Shown here: positions 48,451 through 56,853 of the stretch, piece after piece
Numbering within the stretch: position 1 is the first letter of the stretch
How the letters are laid out: every line of letters begins with the position of its first letter
Translations under genes and position numbers: made by a program
Assembly: GCA_029212745.1 (NCBI GenBank)
Contig: JARGOL010000011.1
Span: 1-64,000 of the forward strand
DNA length: 64,000 nucleotides
Source: Alcanivoracaceae bacterium
Lineage (GTDB): Bacteria; Pseudomonadota; Gammaproteobacteria; Pseudomonadales; Alcanivoracaceae
Reading direction: 5' to 3'
Notes under the pieces: model-generated
Database searches by the model: none
What the model was told of the DNA's origin: nothing
The model's input: only the letters and a program-made list of their open reading frames with translations

Positions 48451-49896
48451 ATGCATCTTTCGGTGATTGCCAAGATTCTGGGTTTGCTGCTGATGGTGTT
48501 CAGCACCACCATGCTGCCGCCGGTGCTGGTTGCCTATATCTATCAGGATGGCGGCCAGATCCCGTTCCTCACCGCCTGTGCCATTATCTTTGTCTCCGGC
48601 CTGGTGCTGTGGTTGCCGTTCATGCGCGCCAATGCCGAGCTGCAGACACGTGATGGCTTCCTGGTGGTGACCTTGTTCTGGACCGTGCTGGGGGTGATGG
48701 GCTCGGTGCCACTGATGCTGGTGTTGGACCTGTCCGTCACCGATGCCGTGTTCGAATCCATTTCCGGTCTCACCACCACCGGCGCCACGGTGCTCTCCGG
48801 CCTTGATGACATGCCCAAATCGCTGCTGTTCTATCGCCAGCAGTTGCAGTGGCTGGGGGGCATGGGTGTGATCGTACTCGCCATCGCCATCCTGCCCATG
48901 CTCGGCGTCGGTGGCATGCAGCTGTACAAGGCGGAAATCCCGGGGCCGATGAAGGAGTCGAAACTGACGCCGCGGGTGGCAGAAACCGCCAAGCTGCTCT
49001 GGTACGTCTACCTGACCATCTCCATCCTCTGCGCCCTGAGCTATTGGTGGGCCGGCATGACGCCCTTCGATGCCATTGCGCTGACGTTCTCCACGGTGTC
49101 CACTGGCGGCTTTGCCCCCTACGACGATTCCATTGCTTTCTTCGACAGCCGCGCGGTGGAACTGGTGGGGGTGATCTTCATGTTCCTGGGGGGCTGCAGC
49201 TTCGCCCTCATGTTTACCGCCTGGAAGCTGCGCAGCCCGCTGATTTTCTGGCGCGATCCGGAATTCCGTGTCTTCCTTGGCCTGACCCTGGCATACATTA
49301 TTATCGTCGACCTGATCCTCTGGTTCAGCGGTGTCTACCAGGCGCGCCATGAGAACCTGATTCACTCCGCCTTCCAGGTGGTGTCGTTCTCCACCGGCAC
49401 CGGCCTGACCAGTGGCTCGGCCGCCACCTGGCCGTCGCTGGTGCCGTTCCTGCTGGTGTTCACCAGCTTTATCAGTGGCTGTGCCGGCTCCACCACGGCG
49501 GGCATGAAGGTGGTGCGGGCATCGCTGGTGTTCCAGCACGGCATGCGCGAGTTGCGCCGGTTGATCTACCCGCACGGCATTTTCGCCCTGCGCTTCGGGC
49601 GGCGGGCTGTCGATGACCAGGTATTACAGGCGGTCTGGGGTTTTGTCGGCGTTTATATTACCCTTGCCGTCCTCATGACCCTGCTGCTGACGGCAACCGG
49701 GCTGGACCTGGCCACCGCCACGTCGGCCCTGGCGGCTTCCCTCAACAACCTCGGGGTCGGTATTGAAGGCGTGGCTGACGGCTTCTCCCATCTGTCGCCG
49801 GCGGCGAAATGGATCATGTGCGGGGCCATGCTGCTGGGGCGTCTGGAAGTGTTCACCATTCTGGTGCTTTTCACGCCCATGTTCTGGCGCCAGTAA
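48451..49896 (+). CDS. trkH: Trk potassium transporter membrane subunit TrkH
   Basis: A 481-residue polytopic membrane protein, the K+ translocating subunit. Selectivity-filter-like loops occur in each repeat (SGLTTTGATVLSG near 110-122, STVSTGGFAP near 217-226, SFSTGTGLTSGS near 312-323, and SLNNLGVGIEGV near 430-441). Four repeated pore segments fit the Ktr/Trk superfamily. Forms an operon with trkA. Confidence 0.96.
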   Translation: MHLSVIAKILGLLLMVFSTTMLPPVLVAYIYQDGGQIPFLTACAIIFVSGLVLWLPFMRANAELQTRDGFLVVTLFWTVLGVMGSVPLMLVLDLSVTDAVFESISGLTTTGATVLSGLDDMPKSLLFYRQQLQWLGGMGVIVLAIAILPMLGVGGMQLYKAEIPGPMKESKLTPRVAETAKLLWYVYLTISILCALSYWWAGMTPFDAIALTFSTVSTGGFAPYDDSIAFFDSRAVELVGVIFMFLGGCSFALMFTAWKLRSPLIFWRDPEFRVFLGLTLAYIIIVDLILWFSGVYQARHENLIHSAFQVVSFSTGTGLTSGSAATWPSLVPFLLVFTSFISGCAGSTTAGMKVVRASLVFQHGMRELRRLIYPHGIFALRFGRRAVDDQVLQAVWGFVGVYITLAVLMTLLLTATGLDLATATSALAASLNNLGVGIEGVADGFSHLSPAAKWIMCGAMLLGRLEVFTILVLFTPMFWRQ

Positions 49897-49932
49897 CGGC
49901 GCCGTGTTTGCATCAACGATCTGGGACCAACC

Positions 49933-50532
49933 ATGACCAAGAGCACCAACATTGTTTATCACCACGGTGATGTGACCCGTGCCGACCGCGAGAAACTGCT
50001 TTCACAACGTGGCGCCACCCTCTGGTTCACCGGCCTGTCAGGCTCCGGCAAGTCCACCCTGGCAGTTGCCCTGGAAAGCGCGTTGCACGAAATGGGCCGG
50101 CTGACCTATATCCTTGATGGCGACAACATCCGTCATGGCATCAATGCCAACCTCGGTTTCTCACCGGACGACCGCAAGGAAAATATCCGCCGCATTGCCG
50201 AGATCTCCAAGCTGTTCCGCGACGCTGGTGTGATCAACCTGACCGCCTTCATTTCGCCTTACCGTGAAGACCGCCAGCTGGCCCGTGAACTGGCCGATGG
50301 CGATTTCATCGAGATCCATGTGGACGCGCCCCTGGAAGCCTGCGAGGCGCGCGACCCGAAGGGCCTGTACAAGAAGGCCCGCGCTGGAGAGATCCCCGAG
50401 TTCACCGGCATCAGCGCCCCCTACGAAGCGCCGGAAAAGCCGGAGCTGCATATCAACACAGCTGAAAACAGTGTCGATGAGTGTGTCGCGCTGATGATCG
50501 ACTACCTCAAGGACAACGGCTTCCTCGGCTGA
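49933..50532 (+). CDS. cysC: Adenylyl-sulfate kinase
   Basis: A 199-residue kinase converting APS to PAPS in sulfate assimilation. P-loop GLSGSGKST (near 34-42), LDGDNIRHG (near 61-69), FISPYREDR (near 105-113). Stand-alone CysC, with no cysN or cysD beside it. Follows trkH by 36 bases. Confidence 0.96.
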   Translation: MTKSTNIVYHHGDVTRADREKLLSQRGATLWFTGLSGSGKSTLAVALESALHEMGRLTYILDGDNIRHGINANLGFSPDDRKENIRRIAEISKLFRDAGVINLTAFISPYREDRQLARELADGDFIEIHVDAPLEACEARDPKGLYKKARAGEIPEFTGISAPYEAPEKPELHINTAENSVDECVALMIDYLKDNGFLG

Positions 50533-50541
50533 GGCGGCTGG

Positions 50542-50576
50542 CCCTCACCCTGTCCCTCTCCCGGCGGGAGAGGGGA
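50542..50576. repeat. REP-like repeat, inverted partner
   Basis: CCCTCACCCTGTCCCTCTCC hairpin variant facing the element at 50599-50633, the same pairing as at 17635-17725. Confidence 0.8.
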
Positions 50577-50598
50577 CCCACTAGCAGGACGGATCAAG

Positions 50599-50633
50599 CC
50601 CCTCTCCCCCGGGGAGAGGGGTTGGGGTGAGGG
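50599..50633. repeat. REP-like palindromic repeat
   Basis: CCCCTCTCCCCC-GGGGAGAGGGG with TTGGGGTGAGGG tail; nearly identical to 17691-17725. Confidence 0.85.
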
Positions 50634-50662
50634 CCAACCCACGCGCAACAAAGCCACCCGAC

Positions 50663-50687
50663 AAAAAAAGGCCGGCTTTCGCCGGCC
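50663..50687 (-). terminator. Terminator after alkB1
   Basis: On the minus strand GGCCGGC-GAAA-GCCGGCC is followed by seven T. It lies 25 bases beyond the alkB1 stop. Confidence 0.9.
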
Positions 50688-50711
50688 CACACATCGATCG
50701 GGAATATCGCC

Positions 50712-51869
50712 TCAGCTGGCGCTGGCAATCTTGTTGACGCGCTTCTGCTTGCGGAACAGCTGGTCCATCTCACCCTCGTAGTAGGCTTCCACCCGCGGGT
50801 TCATGACTTTCTTCCACAAAGGCGGGAACAATGCCAGCACGTACATGGAGGCGTAGCCGCCCGGCAACTGCGGACTTTCCTCGTAGTGTCGCAGCACCTG
50901 GTAGCGTCGTTTCGCGTAGGCATGGTGATCGCTGTGGCGCTGCAACTGGAACAGGGCGATGTTGGTGAGCAGGTAGTTGCTGTTCCAGCTGTGGGCCGGG
51001 GTCACCCGCTCGTACTTGCCGTTTTCGAGCACGCGACGGTGCAGGCCGTAATGCTCGATGTAGTTGATGATCTCCAGCGCCAGGGCGGCAAAGAAGCTCT
51101 GGCCGAAGAAGAACAGCACGCCCATCCAGCCCCACAGCGCGTAGAACACGCCGGCAAGGGCGAAGGAAATGGCATACCACCAGATCAGTTCGTTGTCCTT
51201 GCTCAGGAATTTCTTGCCCTTGCGCTCCAGGTACTGCTTCTCCAGCCGCCAGGCGTTGATGAAGTTGTGCGGGAACGCGTGCAGCAGGAAGGCATAAAGC
51301 CCCTGGTTGTAGCGCGAGGATGACGCATCTTCCGGCGTTGAAACGCTGACGTGGTGACCGCGCACGTGCTCCACCTTGAAGCCGGCATAGGTCACTGACG
51401 CCAGCAACAGGCCGCCGGCCCAGTTCTCGATCTTCGGGTCCTTGTGGATCAGCTCATGGCCCAGGTTGATGGCGATGATGCCGCCTACCGTGCCGATGGA
51501 GACGATCCAGCCGAGCATGCCGAACCAGGAGTAGTCATTGACCATGAAGATGTGGCCGCCCCAGAACAGGACGCCGAACCAGATCGGCACCATCAGCAGG
51601 GTGAACCAGCGATACACCTTCTCTTCAGACATGGAAGGCACGTCCTCCACTTCGTCCGGGTTGGCCGCATCCTTGCCGATGATGTAATCAAGCACCGGGA
51701 TGATGCCGAAGATGGTGAAGTAGATGAACCAGGCCCACAGGTCCTGGGTGCCGGACTCACGGCCTGCCAGCGCACTCAGCGGCAGGACCGGGATCAGGGC
51801 GATCCAGAACAGCGGGTAGCCTATTTTCTTTATTTTCAGCATGGTTTTCGGGTCAACACGCTCGAACAT
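50712..51869 (-). CDS. alkB1: Alkane 1-monooxygenase, first copy
   Basis: A 385-residue integral-membrane di-iron hydroxylase that adds oxygen to the terminal carbon of n-alkanes with rubredoxin as electron donor. The histidine motifs are HELIH (138-142), HVRGHH (168-173) and RHSDHH (311-316), plus NYIEHYGLHR (269-278) that is specific to AlkB enzymes. About six membrane helices. It is the downstream member of a tandem pair with alkB2, each with its own terminator and upstream region. No rubredoxin gene is in the window. The gene label follows order here, not any published numbering. Confidence 0.96.
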   Translation of the reverse strand: MFERVDPKTMLKIKKIGYPLFWIALIPVLPLSALAGRESGTQDLWAWFIYFTIFGIIPVLDYIIGKDAANPDEVEDVPSMSEEKVYRWFTLLMVPIWFGVLFWGGHIFMVNDYSWFGMLGWIVSIGTVGGIIAINLGHELIHKDPKIENWAGGLLLASVTYAGFKVEHVRGHHVSVSTPEDASSSRYNQGLYAFLLHAFPHNFINAWRLEKQYLERKGKKFLSKDNELIWWYAISFALAGVFYALWGWMGVLFFFGQSFFAALALEIINYIEHYGLHRRVLENGKYERVTPAHSWNSNYLLTNIALFQLQRHSDHHAYAKRRYQVLRHYEESPQLPGGYASMYVLALFPPLWKKVMNPRVEAYYEGEMDQLFRKQKRVNKIASAS

Positions 51870-51910
51870 GCTGGGGCCCTCCGTAACGCAATTGAACAGA
51901 CAGTCACCTA

Positions 51911-51939
51911 ATAGTTACATCGGCCAATGTAACAGTCAA
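51911..51939 (-). promoter_or_regulatory. alkB1 promoter with inverted repeat GTTACAT-N6-ATGTAAC
   Basis: On the minus strand TTGACT (51934-51939) and AACTAT (51911-51916) are 17 bases apart. The perfect 7-bp inverted repeat GTTACAT / ATGTAAC (51914-51933, six-base spacer) fills the space between them, so a bound regulator would control transcription directly. The regulator is not identified. Confidence 0.5.
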
Positions 51940-52056
51940 TGCCGTTTGGCAGGCCGTTGGTCGGCAATTGGTTACTTTTTGTTCGTCAGACAGGGGTGTC
52001 CGGTGCGCCCTCCTCCTTCCTTGCCGCTCCGACAGGGCGCGCAAAAAACGGCGCAC

Positions 52057-52085
52057 AAAAAAGGGCCGGCATGGCCGGCCCTTTT
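52057..52085 (-). terminator. Terminator after alkB2
   Basis: On the minus strand GGGCCGGCC-AT-GGCCGGCCC-type stem with A-run before and TTTTTT after (minus direction). Separates alkB2 transcription from alkB1. Confidence 0.88.
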
Positions 52086-52102
52086 GTCTGCCTCGTCGCG
52101 GG

Positions 52103-53272
52103 TCAGGCGCGGGAGGCATCAGCGGAGATCTTGTTGACCCGCTTCTTCTCGCGGAACAGCTGGTCCATCTCGCCCTCGTAATAGGCCTCCACCCGCGGGT
52201 TCATCACCGCCTTCCACAGTGGCGGGACAAAGGCCAGCACGAACATGGAGGCATAACCGCCAGGCAGCTGCGGGCTTTCGTCGTAGTGGCGCAGCACCTG
52301 GTAGCGGCGCTTGGCATAGGCGTGGTGGTCGCTGTGGCGCTGCAGGTGGAACAACAGCAGGTTGGTGAGCAGGTAATTGCTGTTCCAGCTGTGGGCCGGG
52401 GTAACGCGCTCGAAGCGGCCGTTTTCCAGCACGCGGCGGTGCAGCCCGTAGTGCTCGATGTAATTGATCACTTCCAGCGTCATGCCCGCCAGCAGGCCCT
52501 GGGCGAAGAAGAAGCCGACGCCGATCCAGCCAAAGGCAGCAAAGAACAGGCCGGCCAGCAGCAGGGAAAAGCCGTACCACCAGATCAGCTCGTTGTCCTT
52601 GCTGACCACCTTTTTGCCCTTGCGCTTGAGGTAGGCCGCTTCCAGGCGCCAGGCGGCGAGGAAGTTGCGCACCAGGGCTTTCGGCAGGAAGTCGTACAGG
52701 CTCTGGTTGTAGCGGCTGGACGAGGCGTCTTCCGGGGTGGAGACATGCACATGGTGGCCACGCACGTGTTCCACCTTGAAGCCGGCGTAGGTGACGCAGG
52801 CCAGCAGCAGGCCGCCGGTCCAGTTCTCCAGCTTCGGGTCCTTGTGTACCAGCTCATGGCCAACATTGATGGCCACCACGCCGCCGATGACGCCACAGGA
52901 AATGACCCAGCCCAGCTGGCCCAGTGCGCTGAACTGGCCCCAGCCGGCAAACACCCAGCCGCCGAAGGCAAGGATGCCGAGCATGAGTGGGAACATGGCC
53001 AGGGTGAACCAGCGGTAGATCTTCTCTTCCGACAGGCTCGGCACCTGGGTTTCCTCGTCCGGGTTGGACGGGTCCTTGCCGACGATGTAATCCAGTACCG
53101 GCACGATGCCGAAAATGAACAGCAGCGGGAAGAACGCCCAGAACGTGGCCTGGCCCGGGTTGCTGTCGGCCATGTACCAGCTGAACAGCAGGCTGGCCGG
53201 TGCCACCAGCACCAGCAGGTAGGCCCACTTCTTGAACGCGAGCATGGTGTTGTTATCGACTTTCTCGAACAT
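52103..53272 (-). CDS. alkB2: Alkane 1-monooxygenase, second copy
   Basis: A 389-residue paralogue of the adjacent AlkB with the same histidine motifs (HELVHKD, HVRGHH, NYIEHYGLHR and RHSDHHAYAKRRYQ). The C-terminal halves are almost identical; the N-terminal membrane part (first about 130 residues) is more different, which may alter chain-length preference. ATG 53272 is preceded by GAGGAGG at nine bases; an upstream frame extension would hide that site. Divergent from a gntR gene, an arrangement I recall for alkB2 in Alcanivorax borkumensis. Confidence 0.96.
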   Translation of the reverse strand: MFEKVDNNTMLAFKKWAYLLVLVAPASLLFSWYMADSNPGQATFWAFFPLLFIFGIVPVLDYIVGKDPSNPDEETQVPSLSEEKIYRWFTLAMFPLMLGILAFGGWVFAGWGQFSALGQLGWVISCGVIGGVVAINVGHELVHKDPKLENWTGGLLLACVTYAGFKVEHVRGHHVHVSTPEDASSSRYNQSLYDFLPKALVRNFLAAWRLEAAYLKRKGKKVVSKDNELIWWYGFSLLLAGLFFAAFGWIGVGFFFAQGLLAGMTLEVINYIEHYGLHRRVLENGRFERVTPAHSWNSNYLLTNLLLFHLQRHSDHHAYAKRRYQVLRHYDESPQLPGGYASMFVLAFVPPLWKAVMNPRVEAYYEGEMDQLFREKKRVNKISADASRA

Positions 53273-53342
53273 GGCGTAGCGCCTCCTCAAATACGCAAAA
53301 GTCTGTTGATCTCGTGATCGACCGGGACAGTCTGCGCGACGA

Positions 53343-53369
53343 TACTTGAATTGTCAAACACTTCAAGTA
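53343..53369. promoter_or_regulatory. Candidate GntR operator TACTTGAA-N11-TTCAAGTA
   Basis: Perfect 8-bp inverted repeat with an 11-base spacer in the alkB2/gntR divergent gap. Inside the spacer, TTGACA on the minus strand could be the alkB2 -35 element. Placement suits control of both genes by the neighbouring GntR protein. Confidence 0.55.
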
Positions 53370-53439
53370 GATGACTTTTGCGCCGGTTGCCGGCATAATC
53401 CGCAGCCATATGGAGTCGAGTGCCCACGGGAGGGACGTC

Positions 53440-54105
53440 ATGCCGCTGAACCCGGCGCGCAATCTGAGCGAACAACTGGCTGAGCACATCAGTGAGCGGA
53501 TCATCCGTGGTGAGCTGGCGCCGGGCGACCGGCTGCCCGAGGCGGAGTTGGCCAGGCAGCTTGATGTGAGCACCAACTCGCTCCGAGAGGCCTTCAGGCT
53601 GGTGGAGAAGCGGCACCTGGTGGAGATCCAGCCGCGCCGCGGGGTGCGTGTGAAGCCGGTGGACGAGACCCAGGTACGCGAACTTTACGATTTCCTTTTC
53701 GTGCTGCTCGGGCAGCTGGCCAGTCGCGCGGCCAGTGGCTGGAAACCCGGTGAGATCGAGGACCTGGTGGCCCTGGTGGGGCGCATGGCAGAGAACGTGG
53801 CGGCCGGCGATGTGGCCGCATTCCATGACACCGCCTTCGAATTCATCCACAACGGCCTGCGTTTTGCCGGCAATGCCTATCTGGTGGATGCCATCGAGGA
53901 CCTGCTGCCGCAGCTGCAGCGTTTTTCCTATATCGCCCTGATTGAGGAAACCACCGAACTGGAGGTGTCCCTGGCCATCTTCCAGCGCCTGGTGCAGCAC
54001 GTGGTGCAGCGCCAGGCCGAGCAGGCCACGGCGGATATCCGCGAGTACGGCGCCAACCAGTGCCAGATCGTGCTGCGCGCCCTGGCCAAGCGCCACGCCG
54101 CCTGA
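53440..54105 (+). CDS. GntR-family regulator (FCD type)
   Basis: A 221-residue regulator with an N-terminal winged helix-turn-helix (about 8-75, including GDRLPEAELARQLDVSTNSL split near 30-48) and an all-helical FCD ligand domain. FCD members often bind small carboxylates or acyl compounds. The ATG at 53440 has AGGGA upstream; the frame upstream is not conserved. Divergent from alkB2 across a perfect inverted repeat, so likely controls alkane hydroxylation, perhaps by sensing a fatty-acid product. Confidence 0.9.
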   Translation: MPLNPARNLSEQLAEHISERIIRGELAPGDRLPEAELARQLDVSTNSLREAFRLVEKRHLVEIQPRRGVRVKPVDETQVRELYDFLFVLLGQLASRAASGWKPGEIEDLVALVGRMAENVAAGDVAAFHDTAFEFIHNGLRFAGNAYLVDAIEDLLPQLQRFSYIALIEETTELEVSLAIFQRLVQHVVQRQAEQATADIREYGANQCQIVLRALAKRHAA

Positions 54106-54152
54106 GGGCCTGCCGGCCCGGCCGGGCCGCGATAGCTTTTGCCGTTTCCCGG

Positions 54153-54179
54153 GAACCATTTCCCCGATTAGCACTCTAA
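54153..54179 (+). promoter_or_regulatory. Sigma-E-like promoter of rpoH
   Basis: GAACCA (54153-54158), a 16-base spacer, and TCTAA (54175-54179) follow the sigma-E layout GAACTT-N16-TCTGA seen at the E. coli rpoH P3 promoter. The -10 element overlaps the left arm of the CIRCE operator. Confidence 0.45.
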
Positions 54180-54194
54180 TTGCCCGAGTGCTAA
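54168..54194 (+). promoter_or_regulatory. Perfect CIRCE operator (HrcA site) upstream of rpoH
   Basis: TTAGCACTC, nine bases, GAGTGCTAA: an exact match to the CIRCE consensus bound by the heat-shock repressor HrcA. It ends 32 bases before the rpoH ATG. CIRCE normally sits before groESL or dnaK operons; here it is before the heat-shock sigma factor itself. hrcA is not in the window. Confidence 0.93.
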
Positions 54195-54226
54195 TATCGA
54201 GCTGAATTTCATTGGGAGGGGGTTCC

Positions 54227-55105
54227 ATGAGCACAGAGTTGCAAGCGGTGAAGGCGCTGCCACTGGCGGTTCCGGGAGATAACCTGGATGCCTACATTCG
54301 CGCTGTCAGCGAGGTGCCTGTTCTCGATGCCGAGCAGGAGCGCGCGCTGGCCGAGCGCCTTTACTTCAACGAAGACATTGATGCGGCCCGCGGCCTGGTG
54401 CTGGCGCACCTGCGCTTTGTGGTGCATATCGCCCGCAGCTACAGCGGCTACGGCCTGCCCCTGGCGGACCTGATCCAGGAAGGCAATGTCGGCCTGATGA
54501 AGGCGGTGCGCCGCTTCGACCCGAACGTCGGCGTGCGCCTGGTGTCTTTTGCCGTGCACTGGATCAAGGCGGAAATCCACGAGTTCGTGATCCGCAACTG
54601 GCGCATCGTCAAGGTGGCCACCACCAAGGCCCAGCGCAAGCTGTTCTTCAACCTGCGCGGGCAGAAGAAGCGCCTGGCACGCCTGAGCGTGGAAGAAGCC
54701 CAGCGCGTGGCCGATGACCTGGGTGTGAAGCTCAAGGATGTGCAGGAAATGGAAGGCCGCCTGGCCGCCTACGACGCCTCCTTCGATGGCCCCACCACCG
54801 AGGATGACGAGGACCGGGCGATTGTCTCGCCGGCCCAGTACCTGCAGTCCGAGGGTGATGACCCGGCGGATATCCTCGCCGAGGAAGACTGGAACGAACA
54901 GGGTGCCCGCGCCCTGGCGGTTGCCCTGAAGGACCTGGACGAGCGCAGTCGCGATATTCTCCAGCGCCGCTGGCTGGCTGACGACAAGGCCACCCTGCAG
55001 GAGCTGGCTGACGAGTACGGCGTCTCTGCCGAGCGTATCCGCCAGCTGGAGAACAACGCCATCAAGAAGCTGCGCGGTGCCATGGTCGCCGACACAGCGG
55101 CGTAA
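54227..55105 (+). CDS. rpoH: RNA polymerase heat-shock sigma factor RpoH (sigma-32)
   Basis: A 292-residue sigma factor. Region 2 (about 50-125, with [12 protein letters not shown] and [17 protein letters not shown]), the RpoH box QRKLFFNLR (near 136-144) that is diagnostic for sigma-32, and region 4 (about 230-285, with [12 protein letters not shown]). The ATG at 54227 has GGGAGGGGG upstream. In Pseudomonas and E. coli rpoH follows ftsX; here it follows gntR/alkB2 and has a CIRCE element, so its control probably differs. Confidence 0.97.
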   Translation: MSTELQAVKALPLAVPGDNLDAYIRAVSEVPVLDAEQERALAERLYFNEDIDAARGLVLAHLRFVVHIARSYSGYGLPLADLIQEGNVGLMKAVRRFDPNVGVRLVSFAVHWIKAEIHEFVIRNWRIVKVATTKAQRKLFFNLRGQKKRLARLSVEEAQRVADDLGVKLKDVQEMEGRLAAYDASFDGPTTEDDEDRAIVSPAQYLQSEGDDPADILAEEDWNEQGARALAVALKDLDERSRDILQRRWLADDKATLQELADEYGVSAERIRQLENNAIKKLRGAMVADTAA

Positions 55106-55133
55106 CCCGGCAGCAAAAAATACGGTAGAATGG

Positions 55134-55151
55134 CGCCGCCTTCGGGCGGCG
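55134..55151. repeat. UUCG hairpin between rpoH and the methyltransferase gene
   Basis: CGCCGCC-TTCG-GGCGGCG, a stable seven-pair stem with a UUCG tetraloop, about 50 bases before the methyltransferase start and after a possible -10 element (TAGAAT, 55126-55131). No T-run follows, so it is more likely a 5' leader hairpin than a strong terminator. Confidence 0.5.
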
Positions 55152-55198
55152 TCCGCGTTTCTGGCCCGCCCTGAATCCATCAACGTTGAGGAACACGC

Positions 55199-55894
55199 AT
55201 GACGCCGAACGAATTTCTGGACAAGGCCTGGCAGGAAAGCGGGCCGAAACTGATCAGCGGTTTCTCGCGTCCGGTGTATCACAACGTCATGGGCCTGCTG
55301 CGTGGTCGCAAGTACGACAAGAAAGCTTACGGCGGCATGATCCGGCATACCGAGGCCGGCATGCTCACCACCTGGGCCAGCCAGGTGCCGCGCGGCGGCG
55401 TCATTGTCGAGATCGGCTGCTACGGCGGCCTGTCCACCAGCTACCTGCTGCGCGGCCTGAAGCAGCATGGCGGCACCATCTACTCCATGGACCCGTTCAA
55501 TTCCGACCTGGACAAGCAGGCGGAACTCACCGACAACTGCGTGCCGCTGGACAACAAGCCCACCAAGGCGCTGGTGGAGCAGCGCCTGGAAAAGAACGGC
55601 TTCGCCGGCATGTTCAAGCTGATCGAGGGCTTCTCCCAGGAAGTGGCGGCCAACTGGGATCCGTCCATCAAGATCGATTTCCTCTGGATCGATGGCAACC
55701 ACGAGCAGGCCTATCGTGACTTCAAGGATTTCGAGCCCTACCTGAATCCGGGTGCCCGGGTGGCGGTGCATGATGCGCATCCGCGCTACGGCTACCAGGA
55801 AGTGGTGCGTGATGTGCGCAAGATCTTTGCTGAAGGCCAGTGGGAAGACATGGAGCACGTCAAGAGCATCATTGCCGGCAGACTAATAAAATAA
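55199..55894 (+). CDS. Class I SAM-dependent methyltransferase (Methyltransf_24 type)
   Basis: A 231-residue protein with a SAM-binding motif GGVIVEIGCYGGLSTSYL (split around residues 66-82), an acidic loop SMDPFNSDL (near 96-104), and DFLWIDGNHEQAY (near 161-173) as found in small class I methyltransferases acting on sugars or antibiotics. The substrate cannot be told. It is the last gene with the local high GC content before a low-GC insertion. Confidence 0.88.
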   Translation: MTPNEFLDKAWQESGPKLISGFSRPVYHNVMGLLRGRKYDKKAYGGMIRHTEAGMLTTWASQVPRGGVIVEIGCYGGLSTSYLLRGLKQHGGTIYSMDPFNSDLDKQAELTDNCVPLDNKPTKALVEQRLEKNGFAGMFKLIEGFSQEVAANWDPSIKIDFLWIDGNHEQAYRDFKDFEPYLNPGARVAVHDAHPRYGYQEVVRDVRKIFAEGQWEDMEHVKSIIAGRLIK

Positions 55895-55911
55895 GAACTG
55901 TTGGGGAAGGG

Positions 55912-56853
55912 ATGAGTACAGAGAAAAAGCTTAATGGAAAAGCGATCCACTTTTTTGTGGGGTTATATGGGTTTTGCCAGAAGTGGTGGCTGAAATATGG
56001 CCTCTTGCCTTTGCTTTTCCTAGGGGGGCCACTTTTTGTAATCGGGATATTGGAAGGAGACGGACCGCTTTCTTCTTTCGGCGTGGACCTTGAGGAGTTT
56101 AAGCGCTTTCATCTTTGGATCTATTTGTCTTGTGCTGTTTTGGTGTTCGCCTATAGCAGTCTTCCAGCTTTGATTAAAGAAGCGATCGATGGCGCTCCTA
56201 ACATGACGCTACGGCGAGCGATGCTCTTAATCGAGTGCTTCGAGAAGATTGTTGAAACTAAGTTCCTGCGATTCAATGGAGAGTTGGAGGATATAAAGAA
56301 GACTTCTGGTGCGCACGGAGCGGATATTTTTAATCGCATAACAAAACCGGATCAGCAGATCGCATTTATCGTGCAGATAATTTACACATTTATTGCTGAG
56401 CTGGATTCATCAATCGGATTCAAAGTTCGATTAATAGAGGTGTGTCCAGACTCCGGTGCAGCGCAGGACTATTTTTACTATGTTCCGCAAGATTCGCACC
56501 CCTCCCACGAGGTCGAAAGGCTCAATGAGCGCGAAACACTCTATATGGCTGCGATCAAAAAGAATGAAATGGTTGTCGTTGAGGATATAGGCAAGGAGCT
56601 ACGAAAGACTTCCAGAAACTTCGTGAAGTTCAATTCCGAGTCTGGTTCGGCTCTCTGTTTTCCTATGGTCTGTAAGGGCCGGAAGTATCCTGTTTTCGTT
56701 CTGTCGATAACGGCTGACAAATCCGGGTTCTTTAAGAATAAAGAAAAGAAGTTATATAACTGGATATTATATAAGTTTGCGCAACGGGTTTGCCTCGAAT
56801 ACACTCTTTTATGCCTCAAGGAGGGACAGGAAGATGAAACCTCAGCAAGCTAA
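55912..56853 (+). CDS. Low-GC membrane protein with GAF-like domain
   Basis: A 313-residue protein not recognised as a named family. Two membrane helices lie at about 29-47 and 67-86, followed by a cytoplasmic region of about 220 residues whose end (ETLYMAAIKKNEMVVVEDI near 205-223, GSALCFPMVCKGRKYPVFVL near 245-264) has the strand-and-loop pattern of a GAF sensor domain. ATG 55912 has GGGAAGGG upstream. Base composition is clearly AT-richer than neighbours and codon use differs, suggesting recent transfer. It overlaps the next small gene by 20 bases. Confidence 0.82.
   Translation: MSTEKKLNGKAIHFFVGLYGFCQKWWLKYGLLPLLFLGGPLFVIGILEGDGPLSSFGVDLEEFKRFHLWIYLSCAVLVFAYSSLPALIKEAIDGAPNMTLRRAMLLIECFEKIVETKFLRFNGELEDIKKTSGAHGADIFNRITKPDQQIAFIVQIIYTFIAELDSSIGFKVRLIEVCPDSGAAQDYFYYVPQDSHPSHEVERLNERETLYMAAIKKNEMVVVEDIGKELRKTSRNFVKFNSESGSALCFPMVCKGRKYPVFVLSITADKSGFFKNKEKKLYNWILYKFAQRVCLEYTLLCLKEGQEDETSAS

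Noticed and set aside
54209-55858. A 549-codon open frame antisense to rpoH and the methyltransferase
   Set aside because: Spans two well-supported sense genes and their intergenic region, and begins within the coding end of another gene; chance open frame.
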